Source: Bacillus sp. OV166 | Lineage (GTDB): Bacteria > Bacillota > Bacilli > Bacillales > Cytobacillaceae | Length of the DNA: 64,000 nt | NCBI RefSeq assembly: GCF_900177675.1 | Contig: NZ_FXWM01000001.1 | Coordinates: 3,357,001-3,421,000 of the forward strand | Direction of reading: 5' to 3' | Part shown: piece by piece, positions 44,338 to 53,371 of the stretch | Layout: each line of letters begins with the position of its first letter | Position numbering within the stretch: position 1 is the stretch's first letter | Position numbers and translations under genes: made by a program | The notes under the pieces: model-generated | Database searches by the model: none | Seen by the model: the letters and a program-made list of their open reading frames with translations, nothing else | What the model was told of the DNA's origin: nothing

Positions 44338-47111
44338 ATCACTCAACTGTTACGGGTAATGTCGCTTTTCACGGTTTAATTGATTCAATCGCCAGTAAGG
44401 GGATAGATTTTTGGAGGGAAGGGGTAATACCCCTAACAGGCGAACGGCATATTGTAGAACAGACCCGCACGCTCCGTTACCGCTTCTATCCACATTTTCA
44501 CCCGTATGTGGGAGAGTTGGCAAAACGGTTGATCGAGAAATCTGTAACCGGCTTACAAGGTGCCGATACGGATTATGTTCAGAACAGCGACGGCACGTTT
44601 GAAACATTGCCGTTCAGTTATCAAGTGGATTTACCAGTCGGATTAGAATTAAGTTTACCGCGGCCCGGCCAACCCGGCGAGTTTGAGACCATTAAACTCG
44701 CAAGCAGTGTGAAGGTTAATCTGTCTGACGGCGTCAAAATAAAACTCGCAAACGGCAGCGAAGGAACTTTGCCCGGCTGTGTTATTGCCCATGATTCAAA
44801 GCGCGGCACACGCGTTGTTCAAGATGAGGGAAAAAGCAAGGTTGACCTCGAAATAGGTGCTATTGTCTCGTTGTCTGTCACAACAAAGGTGGACTTACCT
44901 GAAGCAATCATCATTACCGGGGAAGATAACATGCTGCGCAGGCTAACAGAGCCAGCCACCGTGGAAGTGCAGGCTGGAACAAATGTCAGCCTGCTTGGCG
45001 GCAAGCCGTGCCCAACTTTGTTTAGGGAAATTTTCACTGAGAAGCATTATTCCCCATCCGAAGTGGTGCAGCAGCCTTACCCGGTGGAGGACCTTGATTT
45101 CAGTTCCAGCGGAGCATACTCGGTCTATAACTGGGAATTGTTCTTTCATATCCCGCTTGCGGTAGCCATACATCTAAGTAAGCATCAGCGGTACGAGGAA
45201 GCGCAGAAGTGGTTTCATTTTATTTTCGATCCTACCGATGACAGTGATGGTCCAACACCCGAGCGTTTTTGGAAGGTAAAGCCCTTTCAATTCACCGAAG
45301 TCAAGCAAATCCAAGAAATATTGGTGAATTTGTCTTCTGGAGCAGATTCAATCTTAAAGCAGGATACGATCAACGGGATAAACGCCTGGAAAGATTCACC
45401 TTTTCGTCCCCACGTTGTCGCGCGGTACCGCCAGACTGCGTATATGTTTAAGGCTGTAATGGCGTATTTGGATAATTTGATCGACTGGGGCGATGACCTG
45501 TTCCGTCAGGATACAGGTGAAACCATCAACGAGGCGGCTCAGATCTATGTGCTGGCTGCGTTGATCTTGGGGAATCGGCCACAGGTCATTCCAAAGAAAG
45601 GAACGCTTGCGCCACTTACCTATGCCAGTAAGCGGAACGAATGGGATGAATTCGGCAACACCATGGAGAAGTTGGAGAGCGAAATTCCTTTTGATCTGGC
45701 GCCATTACCCATGACTGGTGGGGCAGATGATCGATTTGCAGCACTAAGCAGTATTGGAACTACGCTGTACTTCTGCGTTCCTCGCAATGACAAGCTGTTA
45801 AGCTATTGGGATACAGTAGCCGACCGCCTGTTTAAGATACGCAACAGTCTTAACTTGCAGGGCATTTTTCGACAGCTGCCGTTGTTTGAGCCCCCCATTG
45901 ACCCTGCATTATTGGCAAGGGCTGCGGCAACGGGGCTGGATGTGGGTGCGGTTGTCTCGGGCATCAATCAACCTCTTCCATTGGTACGCTTTCAATTGCT
46001 GATACAAAAGGCCGGAGAGATTTGCCAGGAGGTTAAATCCCTAGGGAACAACCTTCTCTCAGCACTAGAGAAAGAAGATAGCGAAGCACTGGCTATACTG
46101 CGTGCCAAACACGAGAAGGTCATTCTGGGCTTAGCCGAGACGGTGAAATATGCTCAGTGGCAGGAAGCAATCAAAAACCGTGAAGGGCTGGAGACATCTC
46201 TAACGAATACGGTTCAGCGATATATTTATCTTGAGCGTTCACTTGGCAAAAAAGAGAGTGAAATTATCATACCGGGGTTAGATGCGCTGGATGGAGAGAG
46301 TTTGGAACAGTTCAAGTTTAAGAGCTCCGAACCGGAAATGAACCGTCGACCTGTTGACATAGACATTGCTCAGGATTTAGGTGACTCGGGCGGAAAAATA
46401 ATGAACAGTTATGAGGCAAAAGAACTGGATTTGACGGAATCAGCACGAGATATCCAAGATGTTGTAAAAGTTTTAAATCTTGCTGCACAAGGTTTATCCC
46501 TGATTCCAGATTTCAAGATTGACCTCCATTATTGGGGTCTGGGAGGATCCACCGATATCTCTGGCGGAACGAAGCTCTCCGATGTCAGCAGTTTTGCGGC
46601 CAACGTCGCCCTTGCGGCTGCGGATCGTATGAATTATGAAGCTGGCCGGGCTGCTAAAGTCGGAACATACGCCCGACGGGAGCAGGACTGGGTGCAGCAA
46701 AGTAATGTAGCGGTAGGTGAAATCAACCAGATCTTCAAGCAGCTGCGTGCTGCACAGATCCGTGAAAGCATTGCAGAGCGCGAGTGGCACAACCATCAGA
46801 AACAGATACAACAGTCGCAAGAAATTGAAGACTTTTTGACCAACGAAAAGAACGGTAAAAAGACCAATCAGGCCTTTTACGCCTGGATGAAGCGCGAAGT
46901 GCGCGGTATGTATACACAGGTATTCCAATTTGCTTTTGAAGTGGCGAAGAAAGCTGAGCGTGCATTACAGCACGAACTGGGAAAGCCCAATTTGACCTTT
47001 TTGGAGGTTGGCTATATGTCCGGCAAAGAAGGTTTGCTGGCAGGGGAAAAGCTGTATTTTGACTTAAAGCGTATGGAGATGGCCTATTACGAGTTGAACC
47101 GGCGTGAATAA
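44334..47111 (+). CDS. TcaB-like pore-forming part of TcA
   Basis: The ATG overlaps the stop of the previous gene (ATGA). Tc hallmarks are the RYRFYPHFHPYVGELAKRL start, VVQQPYPVEDLDFSSSGAYS, YNWELFFHIPLAVAIHLSKH, the FRQLPLFEPPIDPALLARA region and the long alpha-helical pore segment ending NRRE. Residues about 95-235 are an unusual beta-repeat insert rich in alternating Val/Leu (VDLPVGLELSLP, VKVNLSDGVKIKLANG, VDLEIGAIVSLSVTTKVDLP). The frame stops at 47109-47111, exactly where intact TcA proteins continue with a Tyr-Glu-rich linker into SLLQL. The rest is encoded in the next frame, so this is either a frameshifted gene or an assembly error. Confidence 0.88.
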   Translation: MNHSTVTGNVAFHGLIDSIASKGIDFWREGVIPLTGERHIVEQTRTLRYRFYPHFHPYVGELAKRLIEKSVTGLQGADTDYVQNSDGTFETLPFSYQVDLPVGLELSLPRPGQPGEFETIKLASSVKVNLSDGVKIKLANGSEGTLPGCVIAHDSKRGTRVVQDEGKSKVDLEIGAIVSLSVTTKVDLPEAIIITGEDNMLRRLTEPATVEVQAGTNVSLLGGKPCPTLFREIFTEKHYSPSEVVQQPYPVEDLDFSSSGAYSVYNWELFFHIPLAVAIHLSKHQRYEEAQKWFHFIFDPTDDSDGPTPERFWKVKPFQFTEVKQIQEILVNLSSGADSILKQDTINGINAWKDSPFRPHVVARYRQTAYMFKAVMAYLDNLIDWGDDLFRQDTGETINEAAQIYVLAALILGNRPQVIPKKGTLAPLTYASKRNEWDEFGNTMEKLESEIPFDLAPLPMTGGADDRFAALSSIGTTLYFCVPRNDKLLSYWDTVADRLFKIRNSLNLQGIFRQLPLFEPPIDPALLARAAATGLDVGAVVSGINQPLPLVRFQLLIQKAGEICQEVKSLGNNLLSALEKEDSEALAILRAKHEKVILGLAETVKYAQWQEAIKNREGLETSLTNTVQRYIYLERSLGKKESEIIIPGLDALDGESLEQFKFKSSEPEMNRRPVDIDIAQDLGDSGGKIMNSYEAKELDLTESARDIQDVVKVLNLAAQGLSLIPDFKIDLHYWGLGGSTDISGGTKLSDVSSFAANVALAAADRMNYEAGRAAKVGTYARREQDWVQQSNVAVGEINQIFKQLRAAQIRESIAEREWHNHQKQIQQSQEIEDFLTNEKNGKKTNQAFYAWMKREVRGMYTQVFQFAFEVAKKAERALQHELGKPNLTFLEVGYMSGKEGLLAGEKLYFDLKRMEMAYYELNRRE

Positions 47112-47119
47112 ACATAAGC

Positions 47120-48091
47120 TTGTTGCAGTTAAACCCAATGGCGTTGTTGCAGCTTCGAATAACGGGTACTTGCACGGTCACGCTGCCTGAAGAACTTTTC
47201 GACATGGACGGGCCGGGCCACTACTTCCGTCGCATCAAAACCGTATCTGTCACAATTCCTTCCGTCACAGGTCCTTACACGTCAGTAAACTGTACTTTGA
47301 CATTGACCAGAAACTCAATTCGAAAAGATCCAGTCGTAAGTGGTGACGGTAACGATTATGCACGACATGTTGAGGACGAAGACCATCGCTTTAGTGATTA
47401 CTATGGCAGCCTGCAAGCTATCGTAACAAGCACAGCACAGAATGACAGTGGGATGTTCGAGACCAATCTTCGTGACGAGCGCTATTTGCCTTTCGAAAAC
47501 TTCGGTGTTGTGAGCGAATGGCAGTTGGAACTGCCGAAGGATCTTCGGCAGTTTGACTACAACACGATCAGCGACGTTATTATGCACATGCGCTATACCG
47601 CACGAGAAGGCGGTGGTCTTTTGCGTCAGGGTGCGGTTAAAAATCTAAACAATTTGATCAAAGAGGCGCAGGCACCAGGTTCTGTGAGGCTGTTCTCGAT
47701 ACGGCACGAATTCCCCACAGAATGGGCGAAATTTCAAAGTCAGAAGCCACATGCAGGGTCCAATCAACAACGGTTTGAACTGGAACTCAACCTGCGCGAA
47801 GAACACTATCCGTTTTGGAGTCAGGGACGCTTGAAAAAAGTAAAACATTTTGATATTCTGGCCCGTACTACGGGAGCCGTTACCAACCTTGATATTTTTG
47901 ACACAGTAGACGGGACTGCAAAGGAAAATTTAACAAAGGATTCGAATCTGGATAACCTGTTAGTTGGAAAGTTAAGTGGCGTACCAGGAGGAATTGCTAT
48001 GCCGGACAAGCCTGCTGGCAAGGTGAAGCTCTACTTCACCGATAATACAATGATGGATCTCTGGTTTTTGGTGACATGGGGCAACCAATAG
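47120..48091 (+). CDS. TcB-binding C-terminal domain of TcA, separated by a frame change
   Basis: 323 residues from a TTG that lacks a convincing ribosome binding site; ATG 47138 is the next choice. The sequence reads straight into the TcA C-terminus: LLQLNPMALLQLRITGTCTV, FDMDGPGHYFRRIKTVSVTI, TGPYTSVNCTLTL, FETNLRDERYLPFENFGVVS and MHMRYTAREGGGLL. In pentameric TcA this funnel-like domain docks TcB. Six residues at the most are lost between the two frames (RRE, then SLLQL), so a small indel is the simplest cause. Without repair or frameshifting the channel would lack its TcB dock unless the pieces associate. Confidence 0.85.
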   Translation: MLQLNPMALLQLRITGTCTVTLPEELFDMDGPGHYFRRIKTVSVTIPSVTGPYTSVNCTLTLTRNSIRKDPVVSGDGNDYARHVEDEDHRFSDYYGSLQAIVTSTAQNDSGMFETNLRDERYLPFENFGVVSEWQLELPKDLRQFDYNTISDVIMHMRYTAREGGGLLRQGAVKNLNNLIKEAQAPGSVRLFSIRHEFPTEWAKFQSQKPHAGSNQQRFELELNLREEHYPFWSQGRLKKVKHFDILARTTGAVTNLDIFDTVDGTAKENLTKDSNLDNLLVGKLSGVPGGIAMPDKPAGKVKLYFTDNTMMDLWFLVTWGNQ

Positions 48092-48135
48092 TTTCCGTGG
48101 ACGAGAATGTGTGAGGGCATCACCATCCCAATTAG

Positions 48136-48170
48136 AAAACTCCTTTTACTTTTAAGTAAGAGGAGTTTTT
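48136..48170 (+). terminator. Terminator of the Tc operon
   Basis: AAAACTCC (48136-48143) with TTAC pairs with GTAA and GGAGTTTT, followed by a T-run. Placed 45 bases after the last Tc gene. Confidence 0.8.
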
Positions 48171-48277
48171 GTTATTTGGGAAAGATAGATTAGTGAATTA
48201 ATTATCTTTTACAAGTTAAGAAGTTACCATTTATAAACCTGAGAGGTTTCCAAATTGTTGAAGTTACAATATTTTTG

Positions 48278-48595
48278 TTATTCTCCCATTTTCTCCTCAA
48301 TGGCTAGATTTCGCAAATAATCTAATAAGGGTCGTACTACCTGTGGAGCGGTTACATCTGTAAATGAGAAGGACTTTTTCTTTGATCCGTCTTCTATCCT
48401 TAACTGATATGAAAAAGCATCTGCTCCATTAGTCATAGAACCATCCATATTATTTGTATTTAGATTGAAAAAATCAGCTTGCTTAATGAAGTCTAGTATT
48501 TTGTTAGCTTTTTCCTTCGGCATCTTGTCTGTATCTGTTTGAAAAGTTAAGTGGAGGTTGGCAATCCCTCCGGTACAAATAAATTGTATGTACAT
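48278..48595 (-). CDS. Emfourin-type inhibitor of protealysin-like proteases
   Basis: Emfourins are small cytosolic inhibitors of protealysin-like M4 proteases and are encoded beside them. The 105-residue protein shows the family pattern: an N-terminal strand with FICTGGIANLHLTF, the middle ADFFNL, GADAFSYQLRIEDGS and the C-terminal helix VVRPLLDYLRNLA. GTGGAGG precedes the ATG. It follows the protease by 35 bases on the same strand, so both are co-transcribed. The pairing and length together make the call; the individual residues for inhibition are not known to me. Confidence 0.75.
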   Translation of the reverse strand: MYIQFICTGGIANLHLTFQTDTDKMPKEKANKILDFIKQADFFNLNTNNMDGSMTNGADAFSYQLRIEDGSKKKSFSFTDVTAPQVVRPLLDYLRNLAIEEKMGE

Positions 48596-48630
48596 GTTAG
48601 TGTTAAACCTCCACTTATTGCGAAAATTTG

Positions 48631-49695
48631 TTACTGAGGCAATCCGACAGCTTTAAAAGCAGATTCTACTGTTTTTGCAGCAGTATTAGGACACTCTCCT
48701 CTATCAGCAAGTCTGTGTGCTGCTTTGATAACGGTATTCACAAATTGATTAAAGTCTGCTGTTGCGAATAGCTTTCGTATTGCATTATACCAGATTAAAG
48801 CTGCTTTATCTGTTCCAATTTCCATTGATACAAGATAAAATGCCTTGTTTGGTATACCACTATTGATGTGAACGCCGTGATGATCCCGATCGCCTTGATA
48901 ATAATTTCTCATATGATCAGGCTGCAAATCCTTACCCATCAATTTATTGTCAAATGCAGTACCAGGGGTTTTCATAGAACGCAGCGCCTGTCCTTTTAAT
49001 GTCGGTCCCATAATGTCAGCACCGATGAGCCAATCTGCATCGCTGGCTGTTTGCTTTAAATAATGTTGCTTAATTGCGATACCGAATACATCTGAGATAT
49101 GTTCATTCAAAGCTCCAGATTGACCATCATACTCCAATCCACATGTGAACTGAGTAACGCCATGTGCAAGCTCATGTCCAATCACATCGAGAGAATTCGC
49201 AAAATTAATAAAAATTTGCCCATCTCCATCTCCAAATACCATTTCGTCTCCATCCCAAAAAGCATTCATAAAATTATGCCCATAGTGGACATTTAGGATA
49301 AGGTCCAGGCCATGGTTGTCAATAGAATCACGATGTAAAACATTTTTAAAATAATCACGCACAACTCCAGAATAATCGTAGGCATGGTTCACAACATTGT
49401 CCTTACTCGACCTGTCTCCTTCTTTCATAACCTCAGTTAGGCGAAGTTGGGTTCCCCCTTTGCAATCGTAAACATGGCGAGCTGATTCTCCATGGGGTCC
49501 TGGCCTTGCATCGGTTAGAGCAACAACACCATTAATATCATAGTCTTTTAATATTCTGCGTCTTCGTACTTGTCTACTTTTTGCTAAACTGATCCGTGCT
49601 TCCTCTACTTCATTTTGTGCCAAATTCTCAAGAATATAATTTGGAATAACAAAACATTGACAATTTTTGTGGGAACAGGGTGTTCTGTGCATCAT
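48631..49695 (-). CDS. Protealysin-like M4 metalloprotease without signal peptide
   Basis: The zinc site is DVIGHELAHGVTQF (HExxH) with the third ligand in GALNEHISDVFG; the transition-state His is in VHINSGIPNKAFYL. All active-site residues are present. The N-terminus has no signal peptide but a short propeptide with Cys/Pro (RTPCSHKNCQCFVIPNYI), the protealysin-type pro-region. The start at 49695 is chosen because AAAGGAG then lies five bases before it. About 354 residues. Protealysin-like enzymes of insect-associated bacteria cleave host and bacterial proteins and are kept inactive by emfourin, encoded downstream. Placed next to Tc genes it may be a second virulence factor. Confidence 0.88.
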   Translation of the reverse strand: MMHRTPCSHKNCQCFVIPNYILENLAQNEVEEARISLAKSRQVRRRRILKDYDINGVVALTDARPGPHGESARHVYDCKGGTQLRLTEVMKEGDRSSKDNVVNHAYDYSGVVRDYFKNVLHRDSIDNHGLDLILNVHYGHNFMNAFWDGDEMVFGDGDGQIFINFANSLDVIGHELAHGVTQFTCGLEYDGQSGALNEHISDVFGIAIKQHYLKQTASDADWLIGADIMGPTLKGQALRSMKTPGTAFDNKLMGKDLQPDHMRNYYQGDRDHHGVHINSGIPNKAFYLVSMEIGTDKAALIWYNAIRKLFATADFNQFVNTVIKAAHRLADRGECPNTAAKTVESAFKAVGLPQ

Positions 49696-50311
49696 ATACA
49701 CTCCTTTTGATAGTAGTCTTAAACACTCGATTAATTTGCTTCTTTAACTACGATTTATACATTTTTCCATAATTCACCATAACCATTTATTGTCTTCAAT
49801 GCCTAACTCACATATTAGATATTGGATTAATGATTAAAATTTGTATGATTATAATCTCTTACTGGTTTAGTAGCGTGTCCATTTTTATCTGTACACCATG
49901 ATTGGGATTGAAATGCCAATCGGTACCCTACCGGAAGACAAACTCCACGTGGATTTGAACTTGATTTAACGTCAGGTGAAGAGTATTGAGTAGGGTCGAA
50001 AAAGCGTTCTTAGGAAGATTAATGTAAGCGGAGTATTATTTACTCAAGGGTACCGTGATTCAATCTGAACAGCTAGAAAATATAAGCATAAAGAATTAAT
50101 GCGAAGAATGATAGAGTTAAACCGAGCGAGGAAGAATATTGATTTGATTACACTGACAACCATTTAATAGGTTGTTGAGGGGTGGGAAATAAAACTTAAT
50201 CTTTGGCTATTGATACAAATAGGCCTTTTGTAACGATTTACCATAATTTTCTATAAAAAATTCATATTTTTAGATAAATAAATTATACATAAAAAGGGAG
50301 GTGTAGGACCG
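49696..50311. other. Divergent intergenic region between protease and LysM genes
   Basis: 616 bases with no supportable frame. A CATATTTTTA motif at 50263-50272 with ATA 17 bases earlier resembles a sigma-E-type promoter for the LysM gene at 50312. Nothing else recognised. Confidence 0.4.
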
Positions 50312-51178
50312 ATGTATTATACAGTATTACCAGGGGAGTCTTTTCATCATATCTGTCAGAGATTTCAAGTTAAACCAGAGGAGCTAATGGCTGCCAATCA
50401 AATGACAGCTCCTACTGTGATGCCAGGTCAAATGCTTATCATCCCGTTCCATTCTGAAAGGGAAAGCCTTAATTCGGAGACAGGTGAGGAAGCACTATGG
50501 GAGGAACTGAACGAAAACTATGATGGGCGACAAGTGCCTAGTCCTGAGGAAACAAAACCACTGCCTGATTATTGGCCAAGTAAGCCAGAATGGAAGAAAG
50601 GTCAAAAAATTGCAGTATTTAAAGCGAAAGATATACGTAAAGACATACCTATTTACAATTCAAGAGCGGCATACTTCTATATGAGTAAAATGGCAGTAGA
50701 ATTAACAGGGTGCTATTCCATTTGCGACCAATCGGTCCGTCCATGTGGCAAGTGTTTTAAAAGTGAATCCACTCCCTTCTATGTTATGCCTCATAATACA
50801 AACTGGGTAAGTCTTGGAGACTATGGAGTGGTCATCAATACAAGAACTAAACAAGCGTCATACGCAATTTGTGCAGATTGGGGTCCAACACATGAGTCTA
50901 CTGCACTTGTAGAGGGTACGAGGTTTGCAGGTAAAATAGGTGAAGGTTCCATCCATCTAGGAAAACAGCTCAATATCAAAGACATAGCACCAAACCCGAA
51001 ACAAGCGTTCGAACCTTTTGGGATGGTATATATCATCTTTCCAGGTTCTGCAAACGGTGTTAGAACCATTAAGAGTGTCGAGGAAATAAACAGGGATGCA
51101 CATGAAGCTTTTAGAAAATGGGGTGGTTGGGAGCAGGTCAAGTTCGTGCTGAAAGAACACTATAATATCACGTTATAG
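50312..51178 (+). CDS. LysM / GH75 chitosanase-like protein
   Basis: Residues 1-46 are a LysM repeat (YYTVLPGESFHHICQRFQV to MPGQMLIIP) that begins at the initiator Met, so there is no signal peptide. A polar linker follows. Residues about 95-270 resemble the GH75 chitosanase fold: VSLGDYGVVINTRTKQASYA, ICADWGPTHE with a candidate catalytic Asp (~188), KIGEGSIHLGKQL with the candidate Glu (~211) and FGMVYIIFPGSANG. GGGAGG precedes the ATG. It lies 18 bases before a second gene of the same design. The predicted substrate is chitosan or a related amino-sugar polymer; activity is inference. Confidence 0.68.
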   Translation: MYYTVLPGESFHHICQRFQVKPEELMAANQMTAPTVMPGQMLIIPFHSERESLNSETGEEALWEELNENYDGRQVPSPEETKPLPDYWPSKPEWKKGQKIAVFKAKDIRKDIPIYNSRAAYFYMSKMAVELTGCYSICDQSVRPCGKCFKSESTPFYVMPHNTNWVSLGDYGVVINTRTKQASYAICADWGPTHESTALVEGTRFAGKIGEGSIHLGKQLNIKDIAPNPKQAFEPFGMVYIIFPGSANGVRTIKSVEEINRDAHEAFRKWGGWEQVKFVLKEHYNITL

Positions 51179-51195
51179 CGCTGAAAGGAGGAAGG

Positions 51196-52515
51196 ATGAT
51201 GTGGTATTTCGTTCAACCAACAGATTCCATATCTCGTATTTCCCAAAAATTTGTCGTGCCAGTACAGAATTTGGTTCAGGCAAATTCGATAGCTAATGGA
51301 ATAATCTATATTGGTCAGCGGCTTTTTATCCCCTTAGCTTCAAGGGCCACTGTAACCTATACTGTTAAAGTGGGGGATACATTAAGTTCCATAGCACAAC
51401 AATTCAACACCACTAAGCATGCAATCATGCAAACGAATAATTTACAAAATGATCTAATCGTTCCTGGGCAATCATTGCAAATCGAAACTCGGTACGAAAA
51501 TAATATCATCCCGTACTATAACACACCAGTGAAGGGCCTATCAGTTCAAACCTCGCCAACCGACAATTCAATCAGAGCCGTTCAAAAATATGTAGTGCAA
51601 ATTGGGGATACAATAGAATCGATAGCCGCTAAATTTAACACTACCAAAGAAGCCATCATGCAGGAAAATCAAATGGCAGGTGTAGCAATACCGGCAGGAC
51701 GCACCCTGACCATAACTACAAGGTCTCGTAAAATACAATATCCTGTTGACCAGAGACCTGAATCCCCGCCTGCTATCTCTCCATATAAAGTCGTGTTTAA
51801 TTCTTTTCTCGATGATGGCTTGCAAGCAAAGCTCAAAATATGGAAAGCAGTTTCAAAAAAAGGGCAAGATGCATATTTCTTTGTTAGTAAACTGGAGGTT
51901 ACCGCGGCGGGTTCCTCTAAAGCTTATCATCAGAATAGCAACTTGGCATATGAATTTCTGCGCAGAGCAGGAATTACTGGATACTGGTGGGGGCTGGTAA
52001 CGAATTCTTCGGGGACACCAATCGTTCAAGGGGCCAATGATCCTGCCCCAGGATACTATATCTCCAAGACTGCACTATCGGATTGCAGTAAGCCCGTTAC
52101 CGACCCAACGAGGTATTTGGATGCTGAAGTAATCCCTTATATAGCACTTCCTGCACGCCACATGATGGGTGCAAAGATTGGGGATTTTTGCTTAGTCATT
52201 AATACGATGAATAATAAAAGAAGTTACGCAATTGTGGGGGATATTGAGCCGGACAATTCTATAGGAATTGGTTCTATCGCACTTGCTGAAAAGCTAGGAA
52301 TTCTCTCTAGTCCTAAAACAGGAGGGGTGGAGGACGGAATTTTATATATCATCTTTGCACAGAGCGGTGATACCGCATGTACGCCCAAAACTTCTCAGCA
52401 AATTACAGAGGAGGGAGAAAAGTTATTTGAACAATGGGGCGGAATGAAACAAGTCGAAACACTATTTAAAAAATTTCCTCTAAGCTATCAAACTAATGGA
52501 GGGGATTCGACTTAG
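51196..52515 (+). CDS. Triple-LysM / GH75-like protein with altered catalytic site
   Basis: Three LysM repeats at about residues 3-46, 54-98 and 130-176 (the second TYTVKVGDTLSSIAQQFNTT, the third YVVQIGDTIESIAAKFNTT), again without a signal peptide. The C-terminal domain (about 200-430) is homologous to the GH75-like domain of the upstream gene: IGDFCLVINTMNNKRSYAIV, GDIEPDN, GILYIIFAQSGD and FEQWGGMKQVE. Where the paralogue has IGEGSI, this has IGIGSI, losing the candidate catalytic Glu. It may bind rather than cleave its polymer. AAAGGAGG precedes the tandem ATGs; same operon as the upstream paralogue. Confidence 0.65.
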   Translation: MMWYFVQPTDSISRISQKFVVPVQNLVQANSIANGIIYIGQRLFIPLASRATVTYTVKVGDTLSSIAQQFNTTKHAIMQTNNLQNDLIVPGQSLQIETRYENNIIPYYNTPVKGLSVQTSPTDNSIRAVQKYVVQIGDTIESIAAKFNTTKEAIMQENQMAGVAIPAGRTLTITTRSRKIQYPVDQRPESPPAISPYKVVFNSFLDDGLQAKLKIWKAVSKKGQDAYFFVSKLEVTAAGSSKAYHQNSNLAYEFLRRAGITGYWWGLVTNSSGTPIVQGANDPAPGYYISKTALSDCSKPVTDPTRYLDAEVIPYIALPARHMMGAKIGDFCLVINTMNNKRSYAIVGDIEPDNSIGIGSIALAEKLGILSSPKTGGVEDGILYIIFAQSGDTACTPKTSQQITEEGEKLFEQWGGMKQVETLFKKFPLSYQTNGGDST

Positions 52516-52696
52516 CGGTAAACTACCATTTAGTGAAATAGTAAGATTAGTGAAATAGTAAGATTTCTTTAAAGCTCAAAAGGAAGAAAGAAAATATAAA
52601 ACGAAAAAGAGTCAAAGCAAATTGAATTATTTGTGGGAAATGAACATGAGGTGCTCTACCACTGAAAAATGAAAAGCTGATATAAAAACGATTAAT

Positions 52697-52717
52697 GGGC
52701 TCAGGTGGCCCTTTTTT
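52697..52717 (+). terminator. Terminator of the LysM/GH75 operon
   Basis: GGGC (52697-52700) pairs with GCCC (52708-52711), followed by six T. Confidence 0.55.
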
Positions 52718-52759
52718 GTGTTCAACTTTTAAGTACAGAAAATATTAGCTAAATATGGA

Positions 52760-52786
52760 ACAATATTTTTTTAAATACATATTTTA
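52760..52786 (+). promoter_or_regulatory. Sigma-K-like promoter of the Asn/Tyr-rich gene
   Basis: AC (52760-52761), exactly 16 bases, then CATATTTTA (52778-52786): a full match to the AC-N16-CATAnnnTA pattern of late mother-cell promoters, 33 bases before the start codon. Confidence 0.5.
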
Positions 52787-52818
52787 GCTTAAAAGTCTAA
52801 AAGGAGTTAGAACGTCTG

Positions 52819-53187
52819 ATGTATTACAATAACCCATATTATTACAATAACCATTATTGTTACAACAATAATCATTATAATCGTTATTATAATAGCGTTA
52901 TACCTCGCCAACGTGTGACCCCTGGTGAAATAATAAATTTAGTAGGTTTTTATGTTGATATAGAATTAGATAACGGTCAAAAAATTTGTAATGCTAAACT
53001 TGATTTTGTTTCTCCTGAACCGGACGAAACACAGGCAATTTATGGTGATGTTTCTTACACAATTAACAATGGTGGACAGATGTACACATATCATACGAAT
53101 GCAAGAAACATTACTCGAATTAGTCAATCTGGAGTACCAGGAGCAGTTTGCTCAAACCATCAGGTGGATTTGGGGTCCAGGTTCTAA
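52819..53187 (+). CDS. Asn/Tyr-rich small protein, spore-coat-like
   Basis: The first 27 residues are almost only Tyr, Asn and His with one Cys (YYNNPYYYNNHYCYNNNHYN). A small beta-rich domain follows (TPGEIINLVGFYVDIELDNG to GAVCSNHQVDL). Tyr/Asn-rich tails are typical of Bacillus coat and crust proteins, which are cross-linked in the spore coat. AAAGGAG precedes the ATG. The sigma-K-like promoter supports a coat role. It resembles the gene at 55820 in design but not clearly in sequence. Confidence 0.55.
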   Translation: MYYNNPYYYNNHYCYNNNHYNRYYNSVIPRQRVTPGEIINLVGFYVDIELDNGQKICNAKLDFVSPEPDETQAIYGDVSYTINNGGQMYTYHTNARNITRISQSGVPGAVCSNHQVDLGSRF

Positions 53188-53371
53188 GCCATGGTGCACC
53201 CCTGTCGTCTTCCGTTTATGGAAAGACAAAAAGCACAAAATTATATTTGAAAAAGGACAAAAAAATTTATTTTATGTATCAAAACCCTTGTAGAGACCAA
53301 ACAATGAAAATCAACTCAAAAATAATGAATAATCCTAAGATATACATCTAATCAGGGGAAGTGAATAAGGA

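Larger units (their letters stand above)
52516..52818. other. Intergenic region with tandem 17-mer, terminator and promoter
   Basis: AGTGAAATAGTAAGATT occurs twice in tandem near 52531-52565. The hairpin GGGC-TCAGGTG-GCCC with T-run lies at 52697-52717, and a sigma-K-like promoter follows at 52760-52786. Confidence 0.5.

Noticed and set aside
46494..47205. Minus-strand frames of 144 and 156 residues opposite the Tc pore region
   Set aside because: The plus strand here encodes conserved TcA sequence; the antisense frames are by-products of the higher G+C.
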